Numbered from the stretch's first letter, positions 12,001 through 25,279 are shown. The stretch: 64,000 nt of DNA from Membranipora membranacea (GCA_914767715.1 OU612068.1:31248001-31312000); one strand, 5' to 3'. Notes: generated by a model from the sequence alone, not told the origin. Numbers and translations: made by a program.

Positions 12001-15000
12001 CTTGTGTTACACGGAGTGAGTCAGTCTAACATGTAACAGTAATCTTACCTTCCATCATGTATATATGTGATAGCTTAGATGTTTTGAACCGTTATGCTTC
12101 ATTGCATGACTCAACAAATCAGGATGACAATTATGACATATGAATGAGCTAAATAAGCACTCTCGCTAATTTTGGTATGTCATTATACAATTAGTCATAG
12201 CCATGACCTGTTTTAATTTCAAGAGTCAAAGTATGAATTATTATTTTGGGATATATTGGAATTACAATCCATTGTATGTATCCTAATGCTAACTATAAAA
12301 ATCATCCTAGCTTGGAACCTCAACCATGGTAGGTTTTCTAGTAGACTGGGAAGGTTATTAACGTCGGTATAATACCCAAACCAGGAGTGAAGCGTTCTGA
12401 TGTATAGTGTATATAATGTTATCCGTCTGCTTGTTATACAGGGTGGTGCTGTACCTATACCAGGATTAGTAGAGTTACCCAGCTGTCCTGTCTGCCTAGA
12501 GAGAATGGATGAGTCAGTAGATGGTATACTTACTATACTGTGTAATCATACATTCCACGGACACTGCCTCGAGAAGTGGGGAGACACCAGGTATCTGCTT
12601 AATTATGTGTAGAGCAGCCTTGATCAGTATTTTATTGAGGATTTCACTTGTATGTCAGTCATATTTCCAACCACTGTCCCATTTTTCAAAGTTTGAAAGA
12701 GATGACATATGCTGTGGTGGCGGCGAGATTACTAATCTTTTGCTTAGGCTCAGATTAGTGACAGGTATATTTTTAAATGATGACAACAGAGAATATACAG
12801 CTCATGTTCTGTTTTTATTGTAGCTGTCCAGTGTGCAGATACAGTCAAACTCCTGAGGAGGTCGGCGGAAATCACTGCTTTGAGTGTGACTCAACTGAAG
12901 TGAGTTTATGAGGGATTAATAAGACTCACGCGTAATTTAACTAACTAACATAACTACGCATTACTTCATTTATCATCCCAATCATAATATCAAAACTGTT
13001 TCTAAATCCACTTCAAAAGGTCACTTCATATGACAGGGGTAGATTGTAGGCAAGCTCATGGAGCACAGCCTCGGATTCTACAACTAGCAAAGCAGAGTAA
13101 TTTGATGACGATTGCTGCCCGGTTAGGAGTTATCTTCTTAATCTACATGTGTGCACAACTCCAAAATGTTGAGCTCCGCATGTCAATTCAAAGTAACAGG
13201 ACCTGACGGCAGGCGGACTTTTTACCATGCCATGAGTTCAATAAAGGCATTAAGCAGCCGAATTATATTCACATAAAATGAACATATGGAAGTTAATAAA
13301 TATGCCGTCAACATTTCGTAATTGCAATGGAATGAAGTGGCCATCTCTGTCATTCCTACTTGTTAAGAATAAAAATGCCTTTATTCTCGACTTGCTGAAA
13401 AGTCACTCGGCCTACCAGTGATTTTCATTCAGCTTGGAGGCATGACATTCACATTTGATAGCAGTCATTGTACATGTGTTTTTTATTTTAGTCGTTATGG
13501 ATCTGTCTCATATGTGGACAGGTTGGCTGTGGGAGATATGTAGACGGTCACGCTTACAAGTGAGTGCTGGTAGAAGCTTGTACCTTTCTGTCATTGAGTA
13601 TAGCTCATTTTGATGAGAGCAAACTTTCAATAGAAAAACCTCTTTGTGAAACAACAATAATATATCACCTACTGAGGACTAGAACTTTGTTTTTCGAGCC
13701 TTGCTGTATGCAGACTTCAATTTTTGCAGATGTATTATTACCATTGACGTGAAAAATCCAACTGTAAAGTATTAGATGGATAAGTGTATTCTGAGTTGCC
13801 TCTAACTTATTTTCATGTTCTCTGTAGGCACTTTGAGGGTACTAATCACACATACGCCATGCAGCTGAGTAATGGTAGAGTGTGGGATTACGTGGGGGAT
13901 AACTACGTACACAGACTTATACAGAATAAGGAGGATGGGAAACTAGTGGAGATGGATGAGAGAGGACAAAGAGCTTCTGATGAGAAGATGGACTCTCTCA
14001 ATCTCGAGGTACAAGATAATGATCATCATATTTTACTCTTATGTACTTATCAATTGGACTGGATTTTTTACTGAGGATGAAAGAATATTTGAGTTTTAAT
14101 ATGTGTGTTATTTGTGGTCAGCCCGGGACCTCAATGCAACAGTCGATTATGTCATTAAGTTTATGTTTTACATTGCCGTTGCATGGCGCAATGGGTAAGG
14201 CATGGGTCTTTCAATAGAGAGGTCCCGTCTTTGATTCCCGGCATGTCACGGCGGTGTCAGGAAGAGCATTCGACCTCAAATGCTCCTGTGCCCCATCAGG
14301 ATCCAGTCCATAGACCCGTACTGATACCGAGACAAAAAAACCAAGCAACATCAAGATTTCTCACACGGTATCGCAGGGTAACGAGACTATAAATGGACGT
14401 GAGTTTTACATTGAGAAGATCTACGTAGGATTACCTGAGGTATTGTATCCGCTCTTAGTGACATAAGTTTTTTCTTTTATAGTACACATACTTATTGACG
14501 AGTCAGTTGGAATCTCAGCGTAGATACTTTGAGGAGAAGATGTTGGCTTTAGAACAGGAATGTTCAGACAAGTTACTGAAATCGGAAGAGCAGTTCAACT
14601 CTCTAGTCACAACAAACTCCCTCGAGAACCAAGACATACAAAGCCTTATCAAGGTTAAAGAACAGACTGAGAAAAAGAGTGAACAGGTGATATATTTATA
14701 TTGATATACAGGCGGATTCAGCCTCTCTCCTGCCCCTCCCCTCTTTGGGTCCTCTTATGTTGCTAGTTGTTAGTATAGGTTCAACTTACAAATGGCTAAA
14801 TCAGCTGTGTATATACACTGAGTCCTTCGTTAACTGGTGTGAAGTCAGTCAATGTGGAATGTCACAATTCTTACGGAACTATTAATTTTCTGTTCTGATA
14901 GCTAACGAGTCAACTTAGGAAAGTGCTGAAACAGTTACAGGAGGAACAAGCTCTCAATAAATCACTTCTCAGTAATCAGCATGAGTGGCAGGACAAAGTT

Positions 15001-15830
15001 CGGAGGTTAGAAGACGATAAACAGAGCCAGCAACTTGTAAGTAACTCCTATATTTATAACTATTTAATACATTTTCACATCAACCTTATAATACGTTATG
15101 TGCTTTGGTTTTCACATCATGTCTGACTGGAGTTGTCTGCTCGCATCATGTTGGCAGCAAAACCTCCATTTTAAGGAAAGTGGTTATTGAACAACAATTT
15201 ACCACTGCAGTCCTTCTACTATTTCAAGTTTCATTTTGACATTTAATTAAAATGTAGACCACTCTCGTGGCTCCAGAAATTGCACCGCGGCAGCGTGTTA
15301 GCACCACCGGATGACGTGTTTATGAATGTATTGGTGTCAGCATTCCCACTCTCAGTTACCTTCACCGAATGAGCTGCAACCCCTTGACATGGACGGTCAA
15401 GGAGTAGAAGGCGTCTGTAATTAATATGATGGTGTATATAATTTGCGTAAAAAAGTGTCATGACCATGTTATACACAAAATTTTGTGTGGTTATTGAAAA
15501 TAAGTCAGAATCATCTCTCTAAAGCCAATTTAATGTACGCCGCTACAAAAACTTATTACGGGCTTCCAAACTTATACTCAGTTTGCTTTTGGAAGCCTTC
15601 CTTTTCTAATGAGGGGAGACAATTACTGATTTACTATGTATTTCTAGGAATTGAAGGAGACACAGGATCAGCTGAGGGATATCTTATTTCATCTGGAAGC
15701 GCAGAACAAGTTGACTAGTGAGAATTCTGGATTAGATCAGCATGAGTTGGAGCAGAGCCAGATCAGTACTGGCGCTGCCGCTGATGCTGCCGGTAAACCC
15801 AATACTCGGAAATCTAAGAAAAAGAGATGA
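9036..15830 (+). CDS. BRAP: BRAP / IMP RING-type E3 ubiquitin ligase, 14 coding exons
   Basis: Exons 9036-9114, 9304-9429, 9812-10020, 10240-10385, 10653-10763, 11639-11717, 11869-11982, 12442-12590, 12824-12899, 13492-13559, 13828-14008, 14483-14686, 14902-15036 and 15648-15830 join in phase to 1860 bp (619 aa; human BRAP is about 590). Domains in order: N-terminal [16 protein letters not shown]; low-complexity linker; BRAP2/RRM-like domain ([26 protein letters not shown]); RING, about 303-342 ([14 protein letters not shown] ... CPVC); UBP-type zinc finger, about 352-425 ([35 protein letters not shown]); coiled coil from [10 protein letters not shown]; basic tail RKSKKKR. BRAP is a Ras-responsive ligase that restrains Raf-MEK-KSR signalling in the cytoplasm. 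The frame stays open upstream to an acceptor at 8972, so a short N-terminal extension is possible. I chose the ATG that aligns with the known BRAP start. Confidence 0.95.
9645..9701 (+). repeat. fragment shared with 18186-18243, BRAP intron 2
   Basis: About 57 bases starting TGTGGCAC and containing CGGTGCAGAGAGACTCGTAT recur at 18186-18243 at roughly 85% identity. Both copies are open in the same frame (CGTV.TVQRDSY.RV.LQA) and stop soon after. Using this stretch as a BRAP exon would hit a stop, so it is not part of BRAP. It may be a copied exon fragment. Confidence 0.55.
10842..11105 (+). pseudogene. LINE reverse-transcriptase C-terminal relic in BRAP intron 5
   Basis: The translation contains [20 protein letters not shown], which resembles the thumb and post-RT region of Jockey/CR1-type non-LTR retrotransposons (HI..VVKKANKRLYFI). 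Only a short piece of the frame is left. It has the same sense as BRAP and lies wholly in an intron. It is a dead 5'-truncated fragment. Confidence 0.55.
14176..14402 (+). mobile_element. tRNA-derived SINE, copy 1, in BRAP intron 11
   Basis: The head has an A-box-like TGGCGCAATGGGT and a B-box-like TTTGATTCCCGGC about 35 bases later, typical of a tRNA-derived SINE. The element is about 227 bp and ends ATAAATGGACGT. Exact 11-bp direct repeats GTTTTACATTG at 14165-14175 and 14403-14413 are the target duplication. A second, 5'-truncated copy is at 41411-41629 in the opposite orientation. The long open frame across it is incidental. Confidence 0.85.
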
Positions 15831-16958
15831 GTGGACAGCGCAGAGAGTCAGCTAATATAAATATGATAACAACATTATTCTGTAAATAGTGTACATTGAT
15901 TTCAATTTAACTAATTTATTTCGCTTTTATTTTTGTGTCAATTATAAAGAAGTGGCTGATGAGGTGATACCCTGGCGCTATCCCTTGTGGAGGTTAAAAG
16001 ATCATACAGCTTTTTATCCATAATTTTCGCTCTGATATAATTTGGTATTTTATTGCTGCCAAATTTATTATTTGCCATCCAAAATGTAGAATCTGAATGG
16101 ATTACATTCAATGCCTACGTAACCATTGCCAGAGTCTGTGCTTATGTCCTCTATGTGAGACTGGTTTTTTGGGAAACTTTTCGATTCCTGAAAATATTTT
16201 TTTGAGAATATATTGTGACACTGTAGTTGTGTACCAAAACACAGTCTATCAATTTCATTTAATTTAGGGGAGAAGGGCAGGAGGGTTTTCTGACCAATGA
16301 AAAGGGGGAAAGCTAAGCCTCTTATAAGTCCATCATGTAAACAAAGAGGGGCTATCCACACATAACTAAGTCTCCTGCTGTAGAGTAAATTCTTCAGATC
16401 TTCAAAAGATTTGGGGGTTTCTCTAACTGGCTAGAAAACATGGGATAGAAACCAGGCCTTCTGGTTTAAGGTTACTTTCTGGAGATTTGGAAGAGGTTCA
16501 CTGAAATGGAATACATGTGGTGCTGATCAGAAATCTCTTGTCATTGAGCCTCGGATGTCAATAAAGCTGATTAATAATTACCAATACTCTTTAGTTCTAC
16601 GATGAAAATAGTTTCTTTGGTGTATTACTGAGCTGGGGTCATGATGTAATGCGTTTTGGTATTTCCTATCCAGTACTGCAGAAATGTCAATAACGTACCA
16701 TTTTTACAGATTCATATTTTCTTTTTCAAATCAGCTACCTTATCGTTATCTGTTTTAAAACAGACTATCATTGAATCCAAAACTGCATACAATTTTCAAA
16801 ACTTTGTATCTTCAGTCTTGAATGTCAATAGATGATAATGTGTCTAAAAAATGACATGACATTCAATTTGAGTGACTTCCATTAGATTTCATTATTTGAA
16901 AAATGTAATTACCAGAAGAGGCAATGATTCTATGCTTAAAACAAGCTGAGAGATAATA
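15831..16958. other. 3' flank of BRAP and intergenic DNA
   Basis: AT-rich DNA following the BRAP stop. No gene or strong repeat is visible; the open frames are short and look random. Confidence 0.4.
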
Positions 16959-17462
16959 GACAGTTTTCTGAGCTCTGATTTATGCCTCAATTCGGAGTTG
17001 TCTTCTCTCCAGTTTGGTATTTTTAACCCACACCGCATAGGAAAAACCTGCTGAAAGAGGGTTATCTTGAAAACCGCTTATGTTAGGATAAAAATGATTT
17101 TTGATTCAGAGTCTGCACCATTGAAAACCCTGTGAGACAGGGTGTCCAAATCATTGGAGGCTTAAATGTTGATCAATCTTAATTTTAGTGACGAAAATCA
17201 TGAAAAATTCTGCCAAATTGTCCGCAAAACAGACCGAAAATGCTATAATTGACTATCCAATTACTAAAATTATTTCCCAAACTATGTCCATATGTTCAAT
17301 GTTGCAGATTCTGAATCAAAAATAATTTTTATCCTATTATAAGCGGTTTTCAAGATAACCCTCTTTTCAGCACGTTTTTCCTATGCGGCGTGGGTTGAAA
17401 GTACCAAACTGGAGAGAGGACAACTCCGATTTGAGGCCTAAATCAGAGCTCAGAAAACTGTC
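16959..17462. mobile_element. foldback DNA element with long terminal inverted repeats, copy 1
   Basis: The ends are GACAGTTTTCTGAGC and its reverse complement, each flanked by TA. The inverted arms run for about 180 bp and include CTCTCCAGTTTGGTA and AACCCTCTTT-type segments. There is no coding capacity. A second copy at 26719-27226 lies in the opposite orientation, which shows mobility. The TA flanks are compatible with a Tc1/mariner-like non-autonomous element, but this is not proven. Confidence 0.75.
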
Positions 17463-17504
17463 TATACCAGATGATCTAAGCTTCTTGTAATCTATTCATA
17501 TCAG

Positions 17505-17723
17505 ATTTTGTTTAGCTTTCCTAATAGCCAGCAGGGCGCAGCTGTAGCTTTTATTGTTGAGGTAACCAGTTCTCATAATGAAGTTGCTGGACGAACAGTT
17601 AAGTGGCCATACTCTAAGTATAGCTTCACTAAGAAGATAGATGTGATGCTGCTCTCTTGGGACCGGACACATAGAGCTGACCTGCTGAATTCAGGAGTGG
17701 TCCTATCTATTACACTGCACTGA
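17505..17723 (+). CDS. possible terminal exon, unknown protein
   Basis: It opens right after an acceptor-like catatcag at 17504 and is open in phase 0 for 73 codons to a TGA. The peptide contains GAAVAFIVEVTSSHNEVAG and LLSWDRTHRADLLNSG. I do not recognise it. It begins 42 bases after the foldback element. It could be chance. Confidence 0.2.
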   Translation: MLFSFPNSQQGAAVAFIVEVTSSHNEVAGRTVKWPYSKYSFTKKIDVMLLSWDRTHRADLLNSGVVLSITLH

Positions 17724-17997
17724 TTTTAGTTCTTTATATTTGGGTGAGTTGAAAGTGTTGCAATTTCTTCGCTACGTATTTTTCTAACTGCAGCACAAAA
17801 GGCAAACTGCTGAGCGTTTGTTGTATTTCTTAGCATCAGTGAGAGGTCGCAGATGATAGATATTATTACCTTTGATATGTATTAATGAATCAGTGGTAAA
17901 AAACATAGCGTTGCCATTGTGGAGTTATGCCATCAGTATAAAACTTTGTGTGAGGATCTGGATAAGTCTCATTATATGGCAGCTTTAACGTTATGCA

Positions 17998-18252
17998 TTG
18001 ATTGAGGTCCCAGTAACGACCCGCTTTGCGCATGTGCACCAATCAATTCAGGTTGGTTATCTTTGCACCGTAGTGACTGAACTAATTCAAATGTGCTTGA
18101 GCTCTCTAACTGAAAAGTCACCCCACCCGAACTGGATAAAAGTTAGCTTCTATAGACAAAATGCACTTAGGTCAGTTGGGCCAGATTGTGGCACGGTCGC
18201 TACGGTGCAGAGAGACTCGTATCACAGAGTTGATCTGCAAGCAGTGTGGTAA
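17998..18252 (+). CDS. open frame with TVQRDSY fragment, unknown
   Basis: 84 codons starting ATTG and ending LQAVW before a stop. Its last 20 codons match, with mostly frame-preserving changes, a segment in BRAP intron 2 (9645-9701). No family is recognised and no good upstream acceptor is seen. It may be a decayed exon of the repeated array that follows. Confidence 0.2.
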   Translation: MIEVPVTTRFAHVHQSIQVGYLCTVVTELIQMCLSSLTEKSPHPNWIKVSFYRQNALRSVGPDCGTVATVQRDSYHRVDLQAVW

Positions 18253-19082
18253 CGACCTTCAAAAATTCAGGCCAGCTGCTTGACAAAAGTTTGCAAGGGT
18301 CAGCTATAATAGATCTTGAACTTGTGGACCAATCAAAGAAATGAGAAATGCTTTCCAGCAACCACACATAAATAGGAGTAGCCATGTGCTTGTTCAGGGT
18401 CAGATACGTTCCCCTCATTCATTTGATATATATCAGTGATATTTACATGATTGACTGACTTTAAAGTCTACTGATATAAAAAACCTCTTAGGAGCAGACT
18501 TTAAATTAAAACCATAAAAATCTTACCGTAAATATGATTACCATTTATTCATCAAAAGAATTCTGTATATTTATGATAGGTATCGCGGTTGAAATAATAA
18601 CAAATAGCAATCTTGATTTTATTTCTTTATTTTCAGATAAGATTGAAAGTCACCATTTAAATCCCGTTGAACATCTGCTCTCCTGCACTACGATGACTGT
18701 GACAGTAGCAGTATGCTATCAGTGAAACTCTAAGAACCAAGACACACCATATAGGAGGGAAGTAGGCAGTGTAATTATGAAGAAAATTGAGTATTAAACA
18801 ACACAGACTACTATTTTGCTGAGGCAATACAAATACAGTGAGTTGATGGCCTCACCTTCTAACTTATAATATGATTTAAGACATATAAAAATCCTGTCAA
18901 AATTTTTGTATGAACCCCATTCTCTTTGAATATAAAATACTTTTAGAAAATTCGCAACAAACATTAAGCGTTTACATGTTCTACTTGATTTTCTGTCGTG
19001 ACAGAAGTCGGATAGGAGTGTAGGGTGGTTTGAGTATCCCGATATATTGTTATTGTAATCTTTATCCAACATTATGTTTTAG

Positions 19083-19224
19083 GTTGATCCAGTCCATAAC
19101 AATGAAGATCGAATTGCGATAAGCTTGGTACCAATAAGTACACAAGCTTTCATCAAGGCCATCACGCTGAAAATAGGGCAATATTGCCTGAAAAACCACC
19201 TCGCAGTCCTAACTACAACTCCTG
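19083..19224 (+). CDS. exon-like segment V-D-P-V, copy 1, unknown protein
   Basis: It is bounded by tgttttag and CCTG|gtatgt and open for 47 codons plus one base. The peptide begins VDPVHNNEDRIAISLV and contains KIGQYCLKNHLAVL. A homologous segment at 25280-25431 keeps the same splice sites but has an in-frame TGA. It is probably an exon of a duplicated gene, with function unknown. Confidence 0.35.
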
Positions 19225-19612
19225 GTATGTCGGGCACAAAGCCTCATGAACCTACCATTGATACTAATCACAAAAAGACAGCTATCTAAACTACAAGGTG
19301 AGAGTTGTGTTCTTCTCTCAATGACTTGCAATCTGACCTGTAAAAATTGTTGAAGTTAGTCAGTTTGTCATTTATATTATACGTTATTGGGAAATACTTG
19401 TCTGAGGAATGAACTAACTTCAACAAATGAATTCCAAATTTGTTTAATGAAAATATTAAGACTGCATTATGCTCACCAATATGTTTTTTCCAGCAAGATG
19501 TGAAACTGTTTGCAGTTTCTCATAACCTCATTCTCATTCAATTTTCTAGGGTTATCACAACAGGTAGCCGTCATCTGCATAGGGGTATTCTGATACAATA
19601 GACTGTGTTAAC

Positions 19613-19733
19613 ATGAACGGAAAGAGACGCCAGATTCATGATGTTACGCCTAAATCGATCCAACTAGCTGATAATCCCTTCATATCAACGCTTGCATTTT
19701 GTGATTTTCTAACACTCTCACTGAGCTATGCAG
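19613..19733 (+). CDS. exon-like segment RRQIHDV, copy 1
   Basis: ATG followed by NGKRRQIHDVTPKSIQ and ending LSYAG at a gtaaga donor; 40 codons. Related blocks at 24440, 26070 and 27690 end at the same donor position. Copies 3 and 4 carry small indels that break the frame. Confidence 0.3.
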
Positions 19734-22440
19734 GTAAGACTTTAATGGGATATATAAGAGCTGGCTATTCTCGAGGTTAGAAGTGCTGTACATGTAGCTT
19801 TTTATCATAGTCCAGAAGACACCTAGCTATAAGTGCTCAAAAAAAGGTGTTTACTTTAACGAAATGGGGGCAAAATGGAATTAAATCTTTTCTAGATCAG
19901 AATTTTATGCTGATTTCAAATATCTGGTTTCTACACCTCTCAGTCTGCCAGTTAGAAAGTTTATCCAGGGTTATAGTCCTGAATTAATAACTGAAGTGGG
20001 CAACGATTTGGCAGCATTTATATGTGAAGATATGTTGTGTCAATATTATGTCTTAGTTCTACACCTCTAAGCTTGTCAGTTAAAGAGAAATTAATTTTTT
20101 AAACTTAAAAATAATGGAGGGGATAACTCTAATTATTGCTTTATAATCCCATTGTTTTGCCTGTTGTGTAATGTCTGATTTGAAACCTCACCGTGTGAGC
20201 GATATTAGCGAGTTGATATTATAATATACATACTGTATATATACACTGTATATATAATGTATATATACCTAGAGACTACATATATTGCTTTGTTTAAAAA
20301 CCCCTATGGAGTGCATCCAACCAATTTCTATCAGCTCGCACAATATGAATTAGATGGGGGTGATTGCCCCTGACAACCGTGTTGAACAACGCCCAGAGAA
20401 GATTTTGTAGCTCAACTTAGAGTCAGTGGATATAATGTATTCAATGACATTGGCTAATGTCTGAACAGAAGAGAAGAATCAGAATGAGTCAAATGGGAGT
20501 ACCATACCGTAACTTTGTCTTCCCTAAGAAAATTTATAATATCACCAAGAAGGAAAATAAGGGAAAGATTTTATTCTGTATGGTAGGCCTGAATAGCACA
20601 TGGCATAACGCTTCTTGTTTTGATTTGAAATTATTCTAATCACATTCAGTCTCTCTCTATTCATATTATAAAAATTGTCTCCCTTCTTGGTGACGTCTTT
20701 TGAATAATAAGTTCTAAAAAATAAATAGTTCTCGCGGTCTCAGACTTTTAGCCGCTCTGACTTATTCTGTAAATTTAGACCAGAGAAATAGGCTAATAAA
20801 CCTGATAAACTGGACAACTGATGAATGATAGTGTAAAGGTCTCATTAACATGTTTATGCGTAGATAGTGTTAGAATTTAGGGAAGCTGTAAACGGATGGT
20901 GTCCCCCTTCATACTTTGTCTAGGGGGATGCATCCCCCCCCCCCTCTATATCATAACCCAGGTAACCACCAGCTGGTAAGTACATCAATATGAGTTTTCC
21001 AAAATATGACTAAATTTGATGCATTTTCAATTGTAATCACCATAGGGCTCCGGCGGCCGGGACTCCGCCCACGACCCAGCCGGGGGCATAGGCGGCCCCC
21101 TGGACCCACGGCCTGATTGGCATCCCCCTACCTCATATTTCCACTTCTAACACTGTGCGTAGATATCCCATCCTCAACCGCTGAGGCACTGGGTGGGAGA
21201 AAATAGATAACCAGGTGTATTATCTGAACTAGAATACATTGTTGGCCTTTGAATCTCAATCACATGAAACAGCTGCTGGAGCAGAGTTGCTACCTAAGAA
21301 ATGATCAATACTAGAATCTCAGCTATATATATTTAATTCATGTCTGTGAAATTTCCAGTTGCCTCCCCTACACCCCAGTTACCATCACTATCGGATGGTC
21401 ACCCCCACACAAAAATGTGTACCCATCACAATGGATTATTTCTTATTAAAAGGCACTGTGTCAAGTCCTCAAAATCAGGTGGGGGGAGGGTGGCTTGTCA
21501 AGACAGGCTAAAAAACACCAATCACAGCAGCTGTGCAAATATAATATCGTGCACAGCCTGCATGCAGTCTTGAGGGACTGCGAGGGCTTTTGAGATGTTA
21601 CAAGGCGGTGTTTGGTAACTTTGGGTCTTGAGAAGCAGTCATGTGGCCTAGTACATAGCCTCAGATCATCAGACAGAACAAAATGATTAGGTCAATACCA
21701 ATACAAATAACATTACCAAAAGATTTTGATAGCCACTGGGTTATTTTGCAAGCTATAAGGTGAATGAATTATGTCTGCAAGTGGTGAATGTGGTGGTTTC
21801 ATTATAACCAAGGAGTAGTGCAAGTGGTTGAAAGTTTTACCCTTGAAGCCCCAGTAGCTGCTTCTTCCTTTGCCAGCTTCTCTCAATTCAGCCCTCTAAC
21901 AAACCAAACTGCAAACTCTTATAGCAATGGTTGATTAAGAGGTCATAGCATATACACTATAATTCCCTCTATTGGATTGAATTTGGTGGCTGTAGCCTTC
22001 TAATCTCTTTCTAAGATGCACTCACATCTCTCTGGATATACATTTGCTGACTTAAATTGACTTTGAGTCATAATTGTACCATGTCTCCTAACATTCCACC
22101 CTGCAGTGACATTTACAATCTTGCTCCAATTCCTTTTAAACTGAGCTTAAAATGAATTAAATGGGAATATTTTGGTATTCTAGTGCAAAATAATGGGATT
22201 CCATAGGCAATTATTAGGATTTATCTCCTCCCACATTTTTGAGTTAAAAAACTGATTTTCTCCCAAACTGGCAAACTGAGAGGTGTAGAAACTATGACAT
22301 AGTATTTAGACAACCTATCTACATGTGTAAACACTGTCAAATTCTTGCCCCCAAGCCGTTAAAGTAAACTAAAAGCTAACTGTTGGTGTCTTCTGGACTT
22401 CATGTTTATTTATTATATTAATTTTTAGTAGCCCTCTAAC
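19734..22440. other. gene-poor stretch within the array
   Basis: It holds an alternating TATA-rich stretch (about 20220-20275), a poly-C run near 20934, a GC-rich island (about 21046-21130), a half copy of the TAGCCTG palindrome (about 21492-21511) and half of a CAAGGAG micro-palindrome (21809). No gene is seen. Confidence 0.4.
21046..21130. other. GC-rich island
   Basis: It is strongly GC-rich against an AT-rich background, with blocks such as GGGACTCCGCCC and CGGCCCCCTGGACCC. A similar island is at 56268-56340. It may be part of a repeat family of foreign composition. Confidence 0.4.
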
Positions 22441-24381
22441 GTTTTGATACTTCATATAGGTTAAAGGCTTTCACCTCCAGCTGTTTGTGCCCTTAAACTA
22501 GAACTCACCAGCGGATGTAGTTTCAACTCTTAATTCTGCTACTTTTTTTTGAATAATTTTATCCTCATTTTCTAGATCTCGGATTCATTGACAGCTAGAT
22601 ATATTGAACCTCTGGCTTGGCATGGGTTATATAGCTATCTACAGAGCTTGCAAAACTATTGGATGGTCAGACTATCAACTCCGGTATTCTAAGGTAAGAC
22701 AATTTCAACTTCAGCACGTTCTCAATTAAATCATATGATGCCATGATCGAAAACGAACCCATTCACTTACAAGAGATCATAATCAATTGAGCGTTAACAG
22801 AATGTTGTGTTTGCAATCCTTATTCCCAATCTAAAAACACCACGATAAGAATACTGCTGCCTGATACCGACATGACAAGAGCTCTATTAATCAAAAGATG
22901 AAACAGAGTGTTTATATATCTTCTCTGTGATTATTCTGAAGCTAGGCTCAGAATATATAGATCTCTACAGATTTAACTACCTTTGTTGTTATAATTTTGA
23001 CAGAGCATATTTCAGATCTTGGGTACGTCATGCAGAAAGCAGTTGGATTATTTGCACTGGTATAAGCTTCCTACTTGTCTGTCGCGGAAGGGGTGGTGAA
23101 GCTATCTAATGATATTATTTACCCAACGACTCGAAGGTATGATACTCACTATGTTTCTGGTGGTTTTGAGCTTGAACTAGATAAACCTGAGTTGTCTCCT
23201 ATTGTTTCTCACTAGGAAATTGTGTCCACTCCCATGCACTGAGATTGAGCGATTGAGAATGGTACTTAGCATCCCGCTATAAGTCCTTAGATCTTTACCG
23301 CTCACCCATTCAGGCTGATTCCAAGACCAGTTCCATCTTTGCACTGAGGGCGAGCTGATTGGTGCTTCGAACACAGTGAATATTATAGACTCCTTGTTTT
23401 CTAATTGCCTAGTATCAAGCGTGATCAAGAAATATTGTAAAGATCAACATGATGAGAAAACACACATATATACACACAATAAAAACTTTTTCAAGTCTGT
23501 TGATTATTTTCAAGTACGTGCTCACCAAGACCATATAATTCCCAAGTTGAAATATACAAAATATGGCTGTCCACCCCTCGTGATAATTCTCAAGCTAACC
23601 TTATATATCTTATGTGTCTGCAGTTTTACTAACCATACTGTTTTCTTATTTTGCAGCACCACATTATTACAGATCAGAGTAGGTGCATCAAGCTGAAAAC
23701 TTGTGTAGAGTTGGCTCTGGTATCAGCTTCCCATCTACCTACTGGTGCTAGTCCATTATGAGACGGACAAGATTACAAAACCGTGAAAGAAAACAGTCTA
23801 CATGGTAGGATTTCTCACAGATTCTTACAATCGGAGCCCTAATGTCAATTAATCTACTCAAAGCCTCATACAACATCATTCGATGCTTAAGAGAAGGTCC
23901 CCTGTTTTTTACTGTAGAAGATATTCCTAGTACCCATTTCATAATCTAAAATATATCTGTTAACACATTAATGTCTCGAATCTTGACAACTTGTAGCCAG
24001 AATTAGAAACACTGGAAGCGTCAGATTCTTTTTGCAGAAGATTTTGGTAACTGGTTGCCAATATACACAAGTGAAAGAAGTGTACTGTTTTTATAATGTG
24101 GAGAAAAGTTCTGAATAAATCTGGCACTGCAAAGGAGCAGCTTGACAACTCAGTTCCTCATAAAATATTCCTCAACAGAATTATGTAAGTAAGATAAGAG
24201 TATAGGGTATCTTTGCACACAAAGCTTTAGCTCCTCACTATCTAAATGTAATTATCTTCTCATTGCCTAGCTTGACTAGCTAGACAAACATCAATGCCAC
24301 GATGTGATTTCCATCTTTAATTCTGAAGGTGATCTAAAGCATTTTTAAATAACCTGAATTCCTGTCACTGATATGTTTTAG

Positions 24382-24575
24382 GTTGAACCAGTCGGCAGCA
24401 GTCATGGCCCTATTCCAACCGATCGCTCCGCGTATTTACTTACAAACAGACAAAGACGTCAGATTCATGATGTTACTCCTAAACCGATACAAATAACTGA
24501 AGATCCCTTCATAGCAACAGTTGACTTCTCCATCTGTGCTCAGTTATTTTATGACACACTCATTGAGCTTTGCAG
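24382..24575 (+). CDS. exon-like segment VEPV + RRQIHDV, best-preserved copy
   Basis: It runs from tatgttttag to TGCAG|gtaaga and is open for 64 codons plus two bases. The peptide begins VEPVGSSHGPIPTDRS, continues RRQIHDVTPKPIQITEDPF and ends FYDTLIELC. This copy joins the two motifs found separately elsewhere in the array. I do not recognise the family. Confidence 0.35.
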
Positions 24576-25279
24576 GTAAGACTTCGATTGGCTATTCGCT
24601 AAGTTGAAAAGTACTGTAAATGTAACTTATTATCATGATAATTTATTAGACCTTTTTTGGTAGACCGCTAACATTTTGACATTTCACATAGTTTAAGGGC
24701 TTTTGCCTCCAGCTGTTTGTGTCCTTCAACTAGAACTCACCAGCGGATGTACTTTCAGTTCTTAATTCTGCTATTGAATGATTTTGTAACTAATTTTGTA
24801 GATATCAGATATATTGTGCCGTTGTTTACAGTCTGGATTTGCATGACTTGTAAAGCTGTCTTCTGATACAACACACCATAAGCAACGACTGCAACAGTAG
24901 CAGTATGACTTCGGTGACACACTATATAAGAAGGGAGAAGGCAGTCTTATTATGAAGGAAATGTGAGTATCTAACGCTACAGACTACTATTTTGCTGAGG
25001 CAACACAAATTCAGTGAGTTGATCACATCACGTTTTAACTATCATAAGGATTTTAGACATGTATAAATCCTCGCTAAAGTTAATTGTTTGATGTCAGTTT
25101 TCTTTTGAATATGAAATACTTTGTTTAAAAAATTTGCAAAAAATATGAAGCTTTCACAGAGGTCTATATATTCCATTTGATTTTCTGTTGACGCAGATTC
25201 CAGATTGAATATGAGTCTAGGGTGAATCAAGTACCCTGATTTCTTGCTATTGTAAACTTTATCCAACGCTTCGTTTTAG

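Noticed and set aside
14183-14392. 69-codon protein-like frame
   Set aside because: It lies within the tRNA-derived SINE; the similar frame at 41401-41646 is the same repeat, so similarity between them is not evidence of a protein.
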